From Phallusia mammillata (lineage: Eukaryota; Chordata; Ascidiacea; Phlebobranchia; Ascidiidae): a stretch of DNA of 64,000 bases. The stretch covers positions 1 through 64,000 of the forward strand of contig QLIY01000209.1 of NCBI GenBank assembly GCA_003260075.1, given 5' to 3'. The translations under genes and the position numbers were made by a program. Each line of letters begins with the position of its first letter. Position 1 is the first letter of the stretch. Positions 11,101 through 34,900 of the stretch are shown here, one piece after another. The notes under the pieces are model-generated. The model did not search any database. It had not been told where the DNA came from and was given only the letters and a program-made list of their open reading frames with translations.

Positions 11101-12520
11101 CGTCAAAAATGGGTTTAGTTTTAATTTAGCCAATTGCATGGTAAAAGATGGTTCAATAACTAACCTGGTTCTTTCATTAAATCATCATTCTTGAACATGT
11201 TCAAAGCATCAGTAACATTATCATATTGTTTCGCTGAATAATATTCTTTTTTTAAATACTCTTCTATTTTGTCTTCATTTTCTAAGGTTTTTTCATAATG
11301 TCTTGTTCCACTTGAGTGGGAAAGCAATTGGCGCAATGTTATGTCAACCTAAATAATAATAAAGTGGTGCCCAGAAAGTATATACAACTAAATACACACG
11401 GCACAGAGTAGCAGTTCGAGAATAATCGTTTGTACCCAGAACACCAAAGCAGTTTTTTGGGACAAACTATGTGGAACAATGATACAAACTGCTCAACTTG
11501 AATTTGAAACAAAACACACTAATTAACCTACATGTGTATTCATATTTTGTCTGTAAAATTGTTGAAAATCTTCATGTTAATTGTCATTTTAAAAGTACCG
11601 GAATAGAGTATCAGCTAGGTTATGCAAGTGCTGCTTCATCTACAAATGTCAATCACTCAGAAAATACAAACAAATGATAGACACTTAAATGCCACACCGA
11701 ATTTAATATTACAGATCATGCTGTTTAATAAAAACAGATTAACCAGCAGATTTAGAATAAAACTCTGTAATACTATTTTTAACATTGTATTTGTATGACA
11801 TGTTTTATGAAACAAATTTAATACCTAGTAAGCCATGCACCTTTTTGCCCTTAAAACTTTTCTGTGGATAGTCTGGGACATATTCTTGTATTGGTTTGTC
11901 CAAGTCAATCAAACCATTTTGCCAAAGCCTACAAAAGGCAGATGCAGTAAAGGACTTGCTGATACTTGCAACTCGCATTATTGTGTCTGGATGACAGTGT
12001 ACACTGTTTTCTACATCAGCATAACCAAAACCTACAACATAACTGTATAAACGAGGCATCATGGCATAAAATGTCAAGCATTTTGACAACATAATTTAAA
12101 TATGGTATATTCTATTTTAACATGTTAACTAATTAGTCCTACCTTGACACCAAACCAAGTTTCCATTTTCATTTACAGCAACAACCATTCCTGGAGCTCC
12201 AGCTTCCAACATTTTCTGTTTCACAAATGCCTGGCACTTGTGTATCACACTTTCTGAATCAATCTGCAAATTTTACAAAACGTCATTAATGGTACTTCAC
12301 ATATTATTAAGTTAAGTGTATATTTACATTTATATTGTGCCTGGCAGCAGTAGCCAGTAGCTTTAAAAAATGAACAAATTTATTGACCCACCTGACCATT
12401 TTTGCTGATCTGTGAACTTGCAGAAGTAGATTTCAAATGGTTTTCAATTTCAATAGATTCCTCGGAGTGCAAATTTGCAACTGTCACTGAAGCAAGTAGA
12501 TGACATGTTCTTCTAAACAT
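8188..12520 (-). CDS. LACTB: Serine beta-lactamase-like protein LACTB, mitochondrial
   Basis: Nine exons, 12520-12392, 12263-12143, 12031-11841, 11348-11165, 10719-10557, 9061-8923, 8864-8817, 8719-8624 and 8469-8188, join in phase to give 450 residues. LACTB is a mitochondrial intermembrane-space serine protease of the penicillin-binding/beta-lactamase fold that forms filaments and affects phospholipid metabolism. The start gives MFRRTCHLLASVTVA, a basic, hydroxyl-rich leader fitting mitochondrial import. The nucleophile motif SxxK is S106-I-S-K109 within RVASISKSFTA. A Tyr-containing motif FYTTHGYTL lies near 213, and the third motif HTGG at 372-375 is followed by AIGASSVLF. NSYKWAGGGFLS is a strong LACTB signature. 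The long charged insert of the human protein after RHYEK is much shorter here. The intron between exons 5 and 6 carries nested hAT-like elements. The bases around the start codon are partly duplicated by a C10 join. Confidence 0.95.
9168..10268. mobile_element. hAT-like element carrying a nested element, 1101 bp
   Basis: The ends CAGGGTTATTCAAC and GTTGAAGACCCCTG form an inverted pair, flanked by a perfect 8-bp repeat GTCTAAAC (9160-9167 and 10269-10276). The interior has repeated GGGGGCGATTT blocks near both ends. The ORF at 9397-9678 inside it shows no transposase features. It sits in an intron of LACTB. Confidence 0.9.
9736..10043. mobile_element. Nested hAT-like element inside the 9168-10268 element
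   Basis: The left end TGGTTGCCAAC and right end GTTGGGAACCAC are inverted copies. The flanks TGCGCTAG (9728-9735) and TGCGTTAG (10044-10051) match at seven of eight bases. The left end seems to have lost a few bases, so exact limits are uncertain by about five. The interior repeats ATTCCTCCC motifs. It must be younger than the element that contains it. Confidence 0.75.
10872..10917. repeat. Fragment of a dispersed repeat also present near 54.2 kb
   Basis: GGTCCCCTTTCCTGAAGG followed by ATTGTTTTTGTCCGTATTT matches the left end of the repeat at 54219. The two halves of the first motif can form a hairpin. Only the terminal 45 or so bases are recognisable in this LACTB intron. Confidence 0.6.
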
Positions 12521-12727
12521 AGTCTAATGTGCTCTCCGAATGCTAATGCCTAAAAAATCAGCGTCCGCTGTATTAAACAAAAACTGGACCGAACGAAAAT
12601 TGTTTTCAAAACAACCCCCCCCCCCTAGTCTAATGTGCTCTCCGAATGCTAATGCCTAAAAAATCAGCGTCCGAAACAAAAAGTATTAAACAAAAACTGG
12701 ACCGAACGAAAATTGTTTTCAAAACAA
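12520..12727. repeat. Allelic-type duplication with C10 spacer at the LACTB start
   Basis: 12520-12614 is repeated at 12626-12727 after ten or eleven C (12615-12625). The copies differ by an insertion (GTCCGCTG against GTCCGAAACAAAAAG). The copied part begins at the first base of the LACTB start codon and continues into its upstream region. Confidence 0.85.
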
Positions 12728-14676
12728 TACGTGTTTTGAAAATGTAAACAGACGTCAAGTTGTTTTTTATTGAGTTAATAGAAATCTTAGAAAAGATATG
12801 TCTATTTGCACAACGGTTCAAACATTGTGCACTTTTGGAAACATTTCCTTTTCATGTAAATTCTAGTTTTGTGTTTGTTTCTGTTGTTGTGGTCATTGCG
12901 TTGTAGAAACATTTATGGCCTGTTTTGCTGATCTGATACCCGATCGTTTAATCAAGGGCCTGTCCAGCTAATTTTATGGTAAATGTTTTTCAGGTCAGTG
13001 GTGTTTAGTACTTATGGTAAGCGGTTCTGCCTGAAATGCCGGTATCTGAGGAAAATAGATCAATTTTTAAATTTGTTGGTGTATCTTTCTGAGAATATAG
13101 CAAAAAATAATTAAGCTGGCCTTCTGTTAGGTAACAACGTGATCCAACATGTGAAGATAAAATATCTGTGTTTTTTGATCTAAAAGAGGCATAATACTAA
13201 AAAGTGTGAAACTTGTTTGTTACTGGTATATTGTTGCAGTTTTAGGGTTTACTTTCTACCTCAGATTGGCCAAGCTTATCATGAAATATTGCTAAACGTA
13301 TAGAATGTAACAGGCAATTTTTGTCTACTCACTTGGTACTGACCAGAGTATTTTGTGCTTATACATAATTTAAAACAGAACCAGAGTCCTCTAACTTCCC
13401 ATAATCAAGAAATAGCAGTTCAACATTACTGCAAACTGACCAGAGTGAAGCTAAAGTCAATGGTGTTATTAGAAATGAAGATGAAAGTTGCCAAGTCTTG
13501 ATGATTCATGATTAAATAAAACAAATCTGTGACAGACTATACCTGCCTAACATCACACAGATTAAACTATATACATGTGCCAGAATATAAAAAGACTACA
13601 GCTGCAGATAATGGCAGTTTTTGCCAAGATCTTGGGCTTACTGGACCAACATGTCCAGTATGTGTGCATGTCGCACAACCTGTAAGTCCATCAGAAGGAC
13701 TAATTTCAATGGCTGCAATTCAAGTGATAAAGATGGTTACTCAGAATGAATTATTTTCTTTAGTGCAAAATTTCAGTGTGTAGTACAGGGCTCTTCAACC
13801 GGGGTTCCGCGAAACCCTAGGGTTCCATACTACCCTTACAGGGGTTACGTGATCTTTAAGCGTTGCTCAGCGGTTCGGTGTACAAATTCAAACGCATATG
13901 TATCATAAGTAACAATGTCATTGATGCTAACAGCAACGTTTGCCTGTACAATCTAGTTAACTTTGGTTGCACCATTGATCAATTGTGATGTAATAAACAC
14001 AGCCTTGATACACACTCTCAAAATTGTGAGATAAATGTAGAAACAACCGTTGCAAGTAACATGTCAATGCGTTTCAGTGAATCGTTTAATTAAAGTCAAC
14101 TTATATTGTGTGCTTGTGGTGTGTTAGGTTTTTTCTTTGATGTACATTCATTAAAATTATTTTATTGGGGTTCTGCAAAGTTTGACAAAACACCTTGAGG
14201 GTTTCGTGCCACTAAAAGGTTAAAGAGCACTGGTGTAGTAAAAATTAGGGACCCAAAATAATAAAAAATCTTGTTCTTATTGATCCAAACTCTGGTAAAG
14301 ATATAGAGAAAGGACACGAGGCCATATAGGAAAATTACTCAAAACCTTAGTAAGACAAAAAAGAACAATCACTTATTTTTGTTTTTCTGCAGTCTTACTT
14401 GTTAAATATAAACTAAATTAGTTATGTTAAATATAAATTAAGTTGGTTAGTCATATGTTTCTAAATGTTGGCAACAGTTTCTCTATAAATTGTTGTTTCA
14501 AGCATAATCCTATTTATCTACAGTGCAACAAACACCAACAGTCTTCACATCTATAACACACCAAATTATGTAGTGCTGATTGTTCAAATTATATAACTAT
14601 CTAATTTTTGCTTTCAGAATCATAAGTAAAATTAGGTGAGGTAAAGGCATGTAATATAAAACTTGCATAAAAAAAA
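12521..14676. promoter_or_regulatory. Divergent intergenic region between LACTB and ASAP
   Basis: Both flanking genes read outward, so the promoters of LACTB (minus) and ASAP (plus) lie in these 2.2 kb. No clear core promoter motif was found. A hAT-like element fills 13786-14232. The ORF 13529-13783 lies just left of it without domain or splice support. Confidence 0.4.
13786..14232. mobile_element. Non-autonomous hAT-like element, 447 bp
   Basis: The left end CAGGGCTCTTCAACC and right end GGTTAAAGAGCACTG are inverted, with a perfect 8-bp flank GTGTAGTA (13778-13785 and 14233-14240). It contains GGGGTTCCGCG- and GGGGTTCTGC-like repeats near the two ends and no coding capacity. Confidence 0.92.
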
Positions 14677-25804
<11,128 letters not shown>

Positions 25805-28800
25805 CCAGCGTCACCTGGCGACGAGAGAATAAACTCCTGACTACCCTTCCCACTAACACCGCACTATCTATTCCCTTGAGTTTCGTCTTCTACTTCATGC
25901 CACCGCTGCGTGTCACGAGATCACGTGATAAGACTGTATGACGTCATAAGTATGAACCACAATTCGTTGGTCGACTTCGCAAAGGCATCGCTGGTCGGTT
26001 TCATGTGTTTACCCCTTTGTGTTTGTCTGCTGCTGCTCTATAACAAGCTTCTATATTATAGCTCCCCTCCCATCTCTATGCTTACTCTACGCTCGAGTTT
26101 TCGTTTCGCGTTGTTTTGTTTTAAAAGTGTGCGCGTGTGTCACATGATCTCGTTGCGTTACTAGCCCGTTGTCAACCGTCGAAGTATTATATCACCGCTT
26201 TACTGCACTCATTCGCGCCCAGTGCTTAGTGCGTTGTTGCACACACCGTGGAATCCCAAGAAGGGCTGTGTCTACGACCCATCAGTTTATCTAGTGTTTA
26301 ATGCATTGGTGATCTACGCATTTATATTGTAACAGAAATTGCACCTTGTCCGATTTCAAGTGTCCGCTGGCCTCGAATGAACGCGTTTGTTTTCTTTTCA
26401 CAAAGCTCATCGCCGGATGTCGCCATATTTCTGATAAATTGAAACTCTTAACACTAAACCAGCGTATGTACAAAAGAATCCTATGTAACAAATATACGGT
26501 TATGTTTAAACTGCGATAGTTTTTTAGTTATAATCTGCAATGCAGTGCTACTATTTTTCCAACTTAGTTCATTATAGTAGTTAGCATCCCTACAAAATTT
26601 GTCTTCCATTTGTGTTTGGGTGAAGCTCTTAAATCCATTGCTAAGAAACGTAGATACTCGCGTCAGGCTGACTTTGGTAATGGACTGGCTTCTATCTAAG
26701 TTTCGCTTTTAGCAACATCTTATTATTTGCGTTGTTTTGAAAATCTACACACCTGTACCTCGCGTATTGTAAGCCAGAAAAAATGTTCTGTGTGCGGTTT
26801 AAGCCAAAACGTTACTGCATACTCGCTCAAGCCAGCATTGTATGACGCCATCTCGCGTACCACTCATCCGATCCAAAACAGTTCGTCATGAAGTTAGTGG
26901 CTACGTCACAGGAAGGCGTAAATGCAAGTGGGTAGCAATCGATATGTTCCGTTGTGTGACTCTTAAGTTTGAGATCCGGTTGTTTTTGTTGCTTCCATGC
27001 ACTTTCACATTCCGTCGCTGCGGCTGAGACCAACTTGTTCATATTCATGATAAGCACTTTTTATTCAGCAACGGCAGCAGCCCCCTTCAACCACTGACCT
27101 TGGCGCCCGTTGATTTTCAATGTCCTCCCACAACCTGTATGCGCCACAATCTGTTAGTTCTTTATGTGCAAGTATATATTACCATGCATTTGTCTTTTTT
27201 CGCAATAATAAAAATTCGAGGTGGACGATGGAATAACCCAGCAAAAAAAAACATTTCAAGTTTCTCTGTGCTAGTCAGGTTGGTGTAAGTCGTAGTAGTA
27301 AGAGCCAGGTAAGTTTTCTCCAAACTGTAATTTCCCTTTCTCGCCTACACTTACTATATACCTATCCGTTACATACTTCAGCCACCTGAGAAAGGTAAAT
27401 GCTATTTAGGGGCCCATGGAAAACGGACACCAGAAAACTATAATCGAATCGTGACGTTAATTCACTGTGAGGCTGCACAACATAAATCGATCCGTAGCCC
27501 CAAAGCTAATTTATGTTGCTGCTAAATCATGTTAAGACAAAGCCCAAAACAACACTCTCGTAGATCGATGTGGTTTATTCGAATTACTTTACGCAATCTT
27601 TACACGAGTCTGTTGCATTTCACAACAGCGCAAGAGAAGGGAAGAGGGGTATACGTTGAGAAAAAGCTCTCATTTACGGCGAGGGATTGCGCCAGCTTGC
27701 ATGGCCAACATGAAAAAGCAAGCAGGGGAGACGTGCCACAGTCATTTGCACCAACAAGCCCGGACTGAAACGGTAGTACACTTCTTGAACAATGGGGGCA
27801 TAACAACAACAAGGATAATAACAGGGAAAACAAATCACGGCGACAAGTTAGGGAGACAAAGATCGGAGTATTGATGTGAACTTACCATTAACTGAAGCCT
27901 ACACAGGTATAAAGGATATAGCGATGATGGCATTACTAGCAAAAGATCTGCTGCCTCCAGTTCAAGAAAAAAAGAGGATACTATCACAGTTTATGATGCA
28001 TTATATTTGTGGGAAGCACCTTACGCAGCAGGTGGAGAGTCCACTGCGGTAATGGGACCTCCTTGCTTTTAAACGGAACATGCGCTTTTACTTTATTGTT
28101 TTCGCCTACAAATTTTGTGTCTCGCACATATCTTTACAAAACACCTTTGAATGTGTAGGTTGAACAATTGCTAGGCACACAGGAGAAAACACGGTTTTGC
28201 TTTTTTCGTAGCTAAAACGCAGCGAGACGAACTGCAATAAAATCACGGCAATTCATAAGGTTCGGACGACACAACCAAGATGTGTTGAAATTGTTTAAAA
28301 CAGACTCCAGAACAGTAAGCATTCGACGAGCAGCACGCAGGGAAACCAGAGCACTGACCCATGGATATATATATGTATGCAAAGATAGCAAATAAAGCGG
28401 TTGGACTGTTGTTTGACGCCAAGCTGCATTGCGAGGTACCTCGAAGGGCAAAAATAAATATTATATAGGTGGCGCAGGTTTATCCCGGCCATGTGTGAAG
28501 CTCTTATGCTTAAGGTTCATGACATAAAGTGCTCAAACAAAATTAACAAAATAGATGTATGTAAAAGATTGCCCCTGTTCCCAAAGAAACCATTGGGCGA
28601 CAAACAGAGCTACTCATTTTAGGCGAACACAATGTGCATGTGAAGTTACCACACTATGGATAGCGGACAAAATAGAAAGCAATTTTCAAGCTTTTGTTGG
28701 AAAAGGCGACAAAATATTAACCAAACCGATAAAAACAGTTCAATTGCCGCGCAAATTGTGAACTGACGTGTCCGTGTTTTGTTTCGCTGCGACCTCAAAG

Positions 28801-28922
28801 AGCCGCAGATCAGTCTCCCAAAACCTACCTTCACTATGGGACAGTAATTAAGGGGGGTGGCGACGCAACCATTGGACACTTGCACAGCTCACCGCGATGC
28901 TCAGTGCGTCATGGTGACGTCA
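25805..28922. other. Gene-poor region between ASAP and PPP6R 3' ends
   Basis: ASAP and PPP6R converge here, so both 3' untranslated regions fall inside. Many short ORFs occur on both strands (for example 25910-26164, 27529-27874, 28555-28885), but none shows a domain, consistent splice sites or a partner exon. The open frame 27869-28051 is the most protein-like (ALLAKDLLPPVQEKKRILSQ) yet stands alone. No RNA gene was recognised. Confidence 0.5.
25828..25833 (+). terminator. Candidate polyadenylation signal of ASAP
   Basis: AATAAA lies 24 bases after the ASAP stop codon. The spacing is short but possible. Alternative hexamers occur further downstream, so the used site is not certain. Confidence 0.35.
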
Positions 28923-31900
28923 TCACACCGGCCCGTTCATCCTTACATCCGCATCACAAGTTGATGACGTCACTTCGCTATTCTGGACGTCCACTGCGGA
29001 CTTTGTTTTGGCAACGTTTTGCTCAACCTCATTTGAAACGGAATCCGCTCCTTGTTCTGAGTTTTCGGTTGAAGATGGCTCATCAGGGCTTTCGTTTTGG
29101 GCTTCAGAGTCTGTACTTTGCACAGTTTGCTCATCAGAGGATGTTCGGTCGCAGTTCTGGGTGTTTGGATTGCTTTCATTGGAGGATGGTTCACTTGTGG
29201 TGGAAACACTTGGAGCTGTGGTTGATGAAACTTCAAGATTTTCATCAGAGGATTTAACTTCTTGCTGCGGCCTGTGAAATTTCAAAATGATTAAATAGTG
29301 CCAATGTGTGCAAAGTCTAACAAAAAGTTGCACTAGGCATACTAAAGCCATGTACACAAAACTATTCTGTTTAAGTAGACCACAGTAGTCAATCTGGTTG
29401 AATATGCATTTAGAAACTTTCCATAGGTACACAAAGCATACCTGTTGTCACTGTTTTGGTTTTCCGACGAGTTTGTGACTTCAGCAGAAGTATTAGTGGA
29501 AGTTGGACCGTCATCTGTATCCATTGCTGATTCAGATTGGGGATTTATTACACTACTGTTTTCCCCTTGAGTTTCAGTAGAGGAGTTTGGAGTGGCGGAT
29601 CCTTGTTCCTGTACTTCCATATCTATTACTCCCTCAGAGTCCTGTTTAACCTGTTCAGCTGAAACTGCTGGTGATTCTTTACTGCTTGCGGAGTTGGATA
29701 CTTCCTCAGTGGACATCGCTTCCACTCCATCAGCCCTGTTCGCAAAAATGCTTAATTACTAAAAATGAAAACATAATCATTCTGCATGTTGTTTTCACAA
29801 TATTTCTTCAACCAGAATGGTGTTTGTTTTAAGTTTATAAGACTGCTGTGTATCACTTGTGTATAAGTAAGTCCTTTTAGTGGTGCTACCCCCCCCCCCC
29901 AATATTTCTTCAACCAGAATGGTGTTTGTTTTAAGTTTATAAGACTGTTGTGTATCACTTGTGTATAAGTAATTCCTTTTAGTGGTGCTACTAAGAGTTT
30001 AGGTTAAAACTTTGACCCAGTGATAACATTCTGAACAACACAACAGTCATACTTATCAGCTTCAGTATCTTGTTTCTCTTTTTCAGGACTTGTTGAATCT
30101 GGAGCAGCTAAAAAAACACAGGATTGAATGCAGAATTTCAACAATCAACACTGCATTTGTAAACATAAGATAAAAAAGAAACAATATATTTACTGTCGCA
30201 AGTTTTGTACTTCACAATAACATGAGTCATTCACATGATTCCAAACATTGCAACACAACACTTCCTTATTTTGAAATGGAAAAATGCTTTTCTTTATTTT
30301 ATTTACATACTAAATAAGATTAACATATACAAAGCAATACAAAATTGTGAAAACTGGTTAGACTGTTAATAATGAATATGCCTCAGTTTTGCTTACGAAA
30401 AAAAGTTTGGATAGGAAACATTCTTACTTACCATAATCTGCAGCTCTACTTGGTAGAGGAGTGGACTCACTAGTTGTTGCAGTGGGTTCTTGCACACTGT
30501 GTTAATACATATAAATTATGTAAAAAAAATCACAAGCCAAATTATTGAGCAGAAGATACAAATTGTCAGTTCATGGTTAGTAAGAACACTTTTATAAACT
30601 GATAGAAACAAACTGCAGCAGACCAGTTTGTCTGACAGACAAGCCAAAGTAATAAGCAATTGACATTTAACCTAGTCACTGGTTGTAAAGATCCAATATT
30701 TACAACAGTGAAGTGTGTAAATAGACTTCTTATCATTAATGCTGATATACAACTAATCCAGTAACAAGTAAACTGACCTGGTTAACTTATCAAATTGGTC
30801 GAAGTTGGCCCAACCTTTTTTAGAGGTAGATGAAGGAGAGGAATTTTTCTGCAGAAAATTATGAGACATGATAAAAACAAACAGAATACATAAGGTCTAT
30901 ACATAATTCATAACACTCTAATACCTGAGTTTCGTCCCAGGAATTTTCAGTTGTGGTTTGGTCAGCACGAGGCGATGCACTAGGGGTGCTATTACTGCTA
31001 TTGCTACCACTGCTTTCAGTGTCATCACTGTCATCGAATGTTGCAGTCCATCCAGCTGCAAACAATTGTTAAATACAGAATTTACATGTCTTTTGATGTA
31101 GGTGTCCTAAGACCTGGTTTGTTTTTGTTTTTGATACAATTGAAGTTCCTTTTAAATTCCACCACATTTAGTACTGGCATATACATGTCCTACTGAATAA
31201 ACTGTTTTGTCACTTACATTGTGGATTTGAAGTATCCATATCTTCTGAAGCATCTGGAATCTTAATGGATGTGATTGTTGTGGTAGGACTTGGAGCTTCA
31301 ACCTCGTCATCACCACTGCTACTTCCAGTGCTATCTCCTGAACTTGTCCGTGGCCTGCAAAAAAAGTAATTGTTTTCTGCATTGAGCAAAAATACAACCT
31401 GGGGGTGTGATATTGCTCTGTGGTACATATTTAACTTAAGGGTGAAATAACCAACAGAAAATGTAGCAGTATCCCAGCCAACATGCATAAAATTCTTTCA
31501 AGCAGCATAATATCTATCTACAAGTATCAAAACTTTTGAAGCAATATAAATGTTCACAAAAATAGGGTAAAATTCAATGAATGATAATAAAATATTGTTT
31601 AGCCCAGTGGTTCTCAACCTTCTACTGATCACGTACCACCTCAAATCTTTTTACATGGCTGCATACCACTTTAAAGCAGTTTAAATGGGAGACCAAGAGA
31701 TACTATTCTTCTTGAACAGGCTAGTATATTTTGGAAACCAGTATGTTTACCACTTGTTAAAAAATATATGATTTTAGCCCAAAACCAGGGCAGATCAGTT
31801 TGGTCAGTTCAGTTCCAATGTTTGATTTGACTTCAGTGTACCACTAATGCAAGAGTGCACAACCTGAGATGAGTTTGTGCAGCCATAAACATGTGTATTA

Positions 31901-34900
31901 AAATATTTGTTCTGGCGACCATGATGTAAAGAAAACTCTTTTAAACTGCATACATAGGTTTTGTGGGACTGGAACGAGCAAGGTTAGTAGTAATATGCGG
32001 CAAACTTTTTGTATGCCTATTGGTGCAAACAGTGCAAAAAACTGGAACCTCAAGCATCACAACATAGATCATGGCATCATAAACAGTTAAAGACTGCTCA
32101 TCAGACTGTTCAGTTTAATCTGTGCTTCAATTTAGAATTTAATCTGGGCTTTTTGGGTGCCATTAGATTGTATTTTAACATAAACTTATTACTTTTACAT
32201 TAATAATTTCGAAACAAAAACAAGCAGGCAATTGGAGGCTTTTGGTTAAAAAGGGATCTTCAATGCGTTTGTGTGGCAAAACTGTTGTGCACCCCTGCAC
32301 TAATGCTACACTTACCACAGGTTGAGAACCACTGGTTTAGCCAATGTGTTACTTGAGTTTTACAAAAAGTATTTGGTTTGAGTAATTTCATAGGAACATG
32401 GCACGAAATTTCCTTGGGTGCTTGATATAAATATTTGTTAGAAGATTTGGGACATACCTGACATGGATAGTGGGAGTTGCACCAGAATATTTGAAAGGTG
32501 CTCCTGAGTGGGTGATGTGATTTTCATCCCATTCCTCTTCTCCTTCAAATAGTTTAGATGTTAATTCTCAGTAGTTTTATTTGGTAATGAAATGTTTTAG
32601 GAACAGCATATTCACATTGGGAAAAATTTGAAGCTGGGTAAAAATTTACAAACGTTTTTAAAGGTCGTCAAATTGTAGGACACAATATGGTAAGCCTTAG
32701 AAGTGATGCACAATTTCAGCCTCCATGGTTACTATTTGCTTAAAGGATATGACAAGTTAGATACTTCCACAAACAAATAGAAAGACAAATGGAATCCAAA
32801 TTTAAAATGTAATGGATAAAAAGTGAATACATATTTTACATCTACATGCTCAATCAAAACATTTCGGATTTCCATCAATTTACCATCTTCTCCAGAATAG
32901 AATGTGTCTTTATTTTCTTCTTCCTCATCACTGCTGTCACCAAAATGAGGAAGACGGGCTTGGCACACATTTTCAAACAGTTCTTGACTTGGCTAAAATG
33001 CACAATTTAAGTTGAGATTTTTTACCAGGAAGTGAAAGAAATATATGTCACAGATTTACTTACAGTATTCGTGTCAGCTTTTATGTCAAAATCAATCGAA
33101 TTTATCTTGTTAAATCTGGACAAACAAAAGAAATGTTTATTATGTGTACCAATGAACCAAGGGCCCAAAACACCACCACACCACCAACAGATATTGTGAG
33201 CAATATATAAAGTTGTATTTGAGGTAAAACATTAACTTCCTATTTGAAATACCAATCGTATCAGAGCATACAAACGGTGTTTAAACAATTCTTATCTTGG
33301 TGACATAGGTCACAGTTAGCCACTAAGCACTTCATGAAGGTCACTAGCATTTGCATTATATGCTAAGAAAAACAAAAAAAGACTCAAATGTCAATAAATT
33401 TACATAAACTTATGAAATAAATTTTGGAAATACAATGGCTTTTTTTTCTTAAGCTTTGTTCACAGGTTTATGTAAGGAAAAAATAGCAACTTCTAAAACG
33501 CAAAACTGTGGTCTTATAATCCCACAGATATATCACAAGGGTATTCTATTATGGGACTGTCAATATTCCGTTAATTGGCACCAGTTGGCTGATGACTTTT
33601 ACTGCTGCCCTTTGTCCTTTGATACAGGACCTGGTGCTCTTTTTGCTTGCAGAGAACATAAAAAGAGTCCAACTCACTTGTCCGGCTCGTCGTGCTCAGC
33701 AAAATCGCCATCGGTAAATCCAAACTGATCAATAAAATTGGATGTCATTTGTTGAAGTTGATAGTCGGTGAATGCCTGGCAAACGCACAACATTGGCAAA
33801 GTCTCTCAATCACTCATTGCTTTTTAGGTGTCAAGGTTTGCGTTTATGTGTTCATACTTTTAATGCTTTGGGTCACAGTTTTCAGCGCTTACATTATGAG
33901 AAATTTTGTTTGTTGTCTAACACCAAAAAAATCTACAGTTGTTGAGGGTTAGTTTCAGTCACTCTTTACTAGTTTGGCCAAAACGCACACATACTGCAAG
34001 CACTGTGTCAAAATACAGGCTAAACAGTTTTTCATGCAAATCAAACCAAGGGCAAATATTGGCAGCTATTAATTGCCTGCCAGTGAGCAACGAAACAAAA
34101 TAAATTGCCAATGAAGCAAGAGAAACTTTGCGCTGTTGTGCGCAGGCCAAAGCATTCCAAGTACTAGATATAAACTCAAAACTTAACACCAACAAGGCAG
34201 TACACGGCTTTCAGGGCTGTTTCTAGCTTTGGGCTGAGACAACCGGTCTTTTTTGCAACAAAAAATAGTGTAGTGCAAAAAACACCGATCAGGATGTAAT
34301 ATCAGCGGGTGTTGAAAGCATTACATCAAGCACCTCCAATATGCAGGCAAGCTACAGCCCTGTGTATTAAATCATCTTACAGTTATTGTAATTTATAGTC
34401 TATTTGACTTGACATGCAATAACTGGTTCTACAAATCATCAACAAATTGTCAAAACAAAAGATATTGCATCAACTGGTGCAACAGTTTCCTTTGAATTTT
34501 TGACACACCGATAAAACACCCCATACATGCTAAACAGCAAAATATTAAAAATGTGCATCCAATTAAACACCCAAAACCTACCACACAAGTCTATCAGTAA
34601 ATAGCCACATGATAGTTACTGCATTTAATGCCAAAAAAATAGACAATGTAATACACAGCAAGTTTAAAGGAGACTTTTACAATATTAAACAAACAAAAAA
34701 CCTCTGTTAAGTTAGAGAATAACATCAAATTCCTTGTTATAAATCTTTTGGCATTTTTTCAGGATTAAGTTAACCTTAAATAGCTTAAATAATAAAGTGT
34801 GTGACAAAATATAAAACACTTATTACATTACAAGATAGCATTCCATGCACTATTTAAGTTACAACTTACAAAACTGAATTTCAAAGCACAGATAAAAATT

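Noticed and set aside
27529-28075. Several short plus-strand ORFs, one with a protein-like frame near 27869-28051
   Set aside because: No splice partners, no recognised domain, and flanked by stops. Kept only as a note in the gene-poor region.
28970-29277. Overlapping ORFs on both strands opposite the PPP6R last exon
   Set aside because: Shadows of the acidic C-terminal PPP6R exon, which ends in the conserved NGPV.
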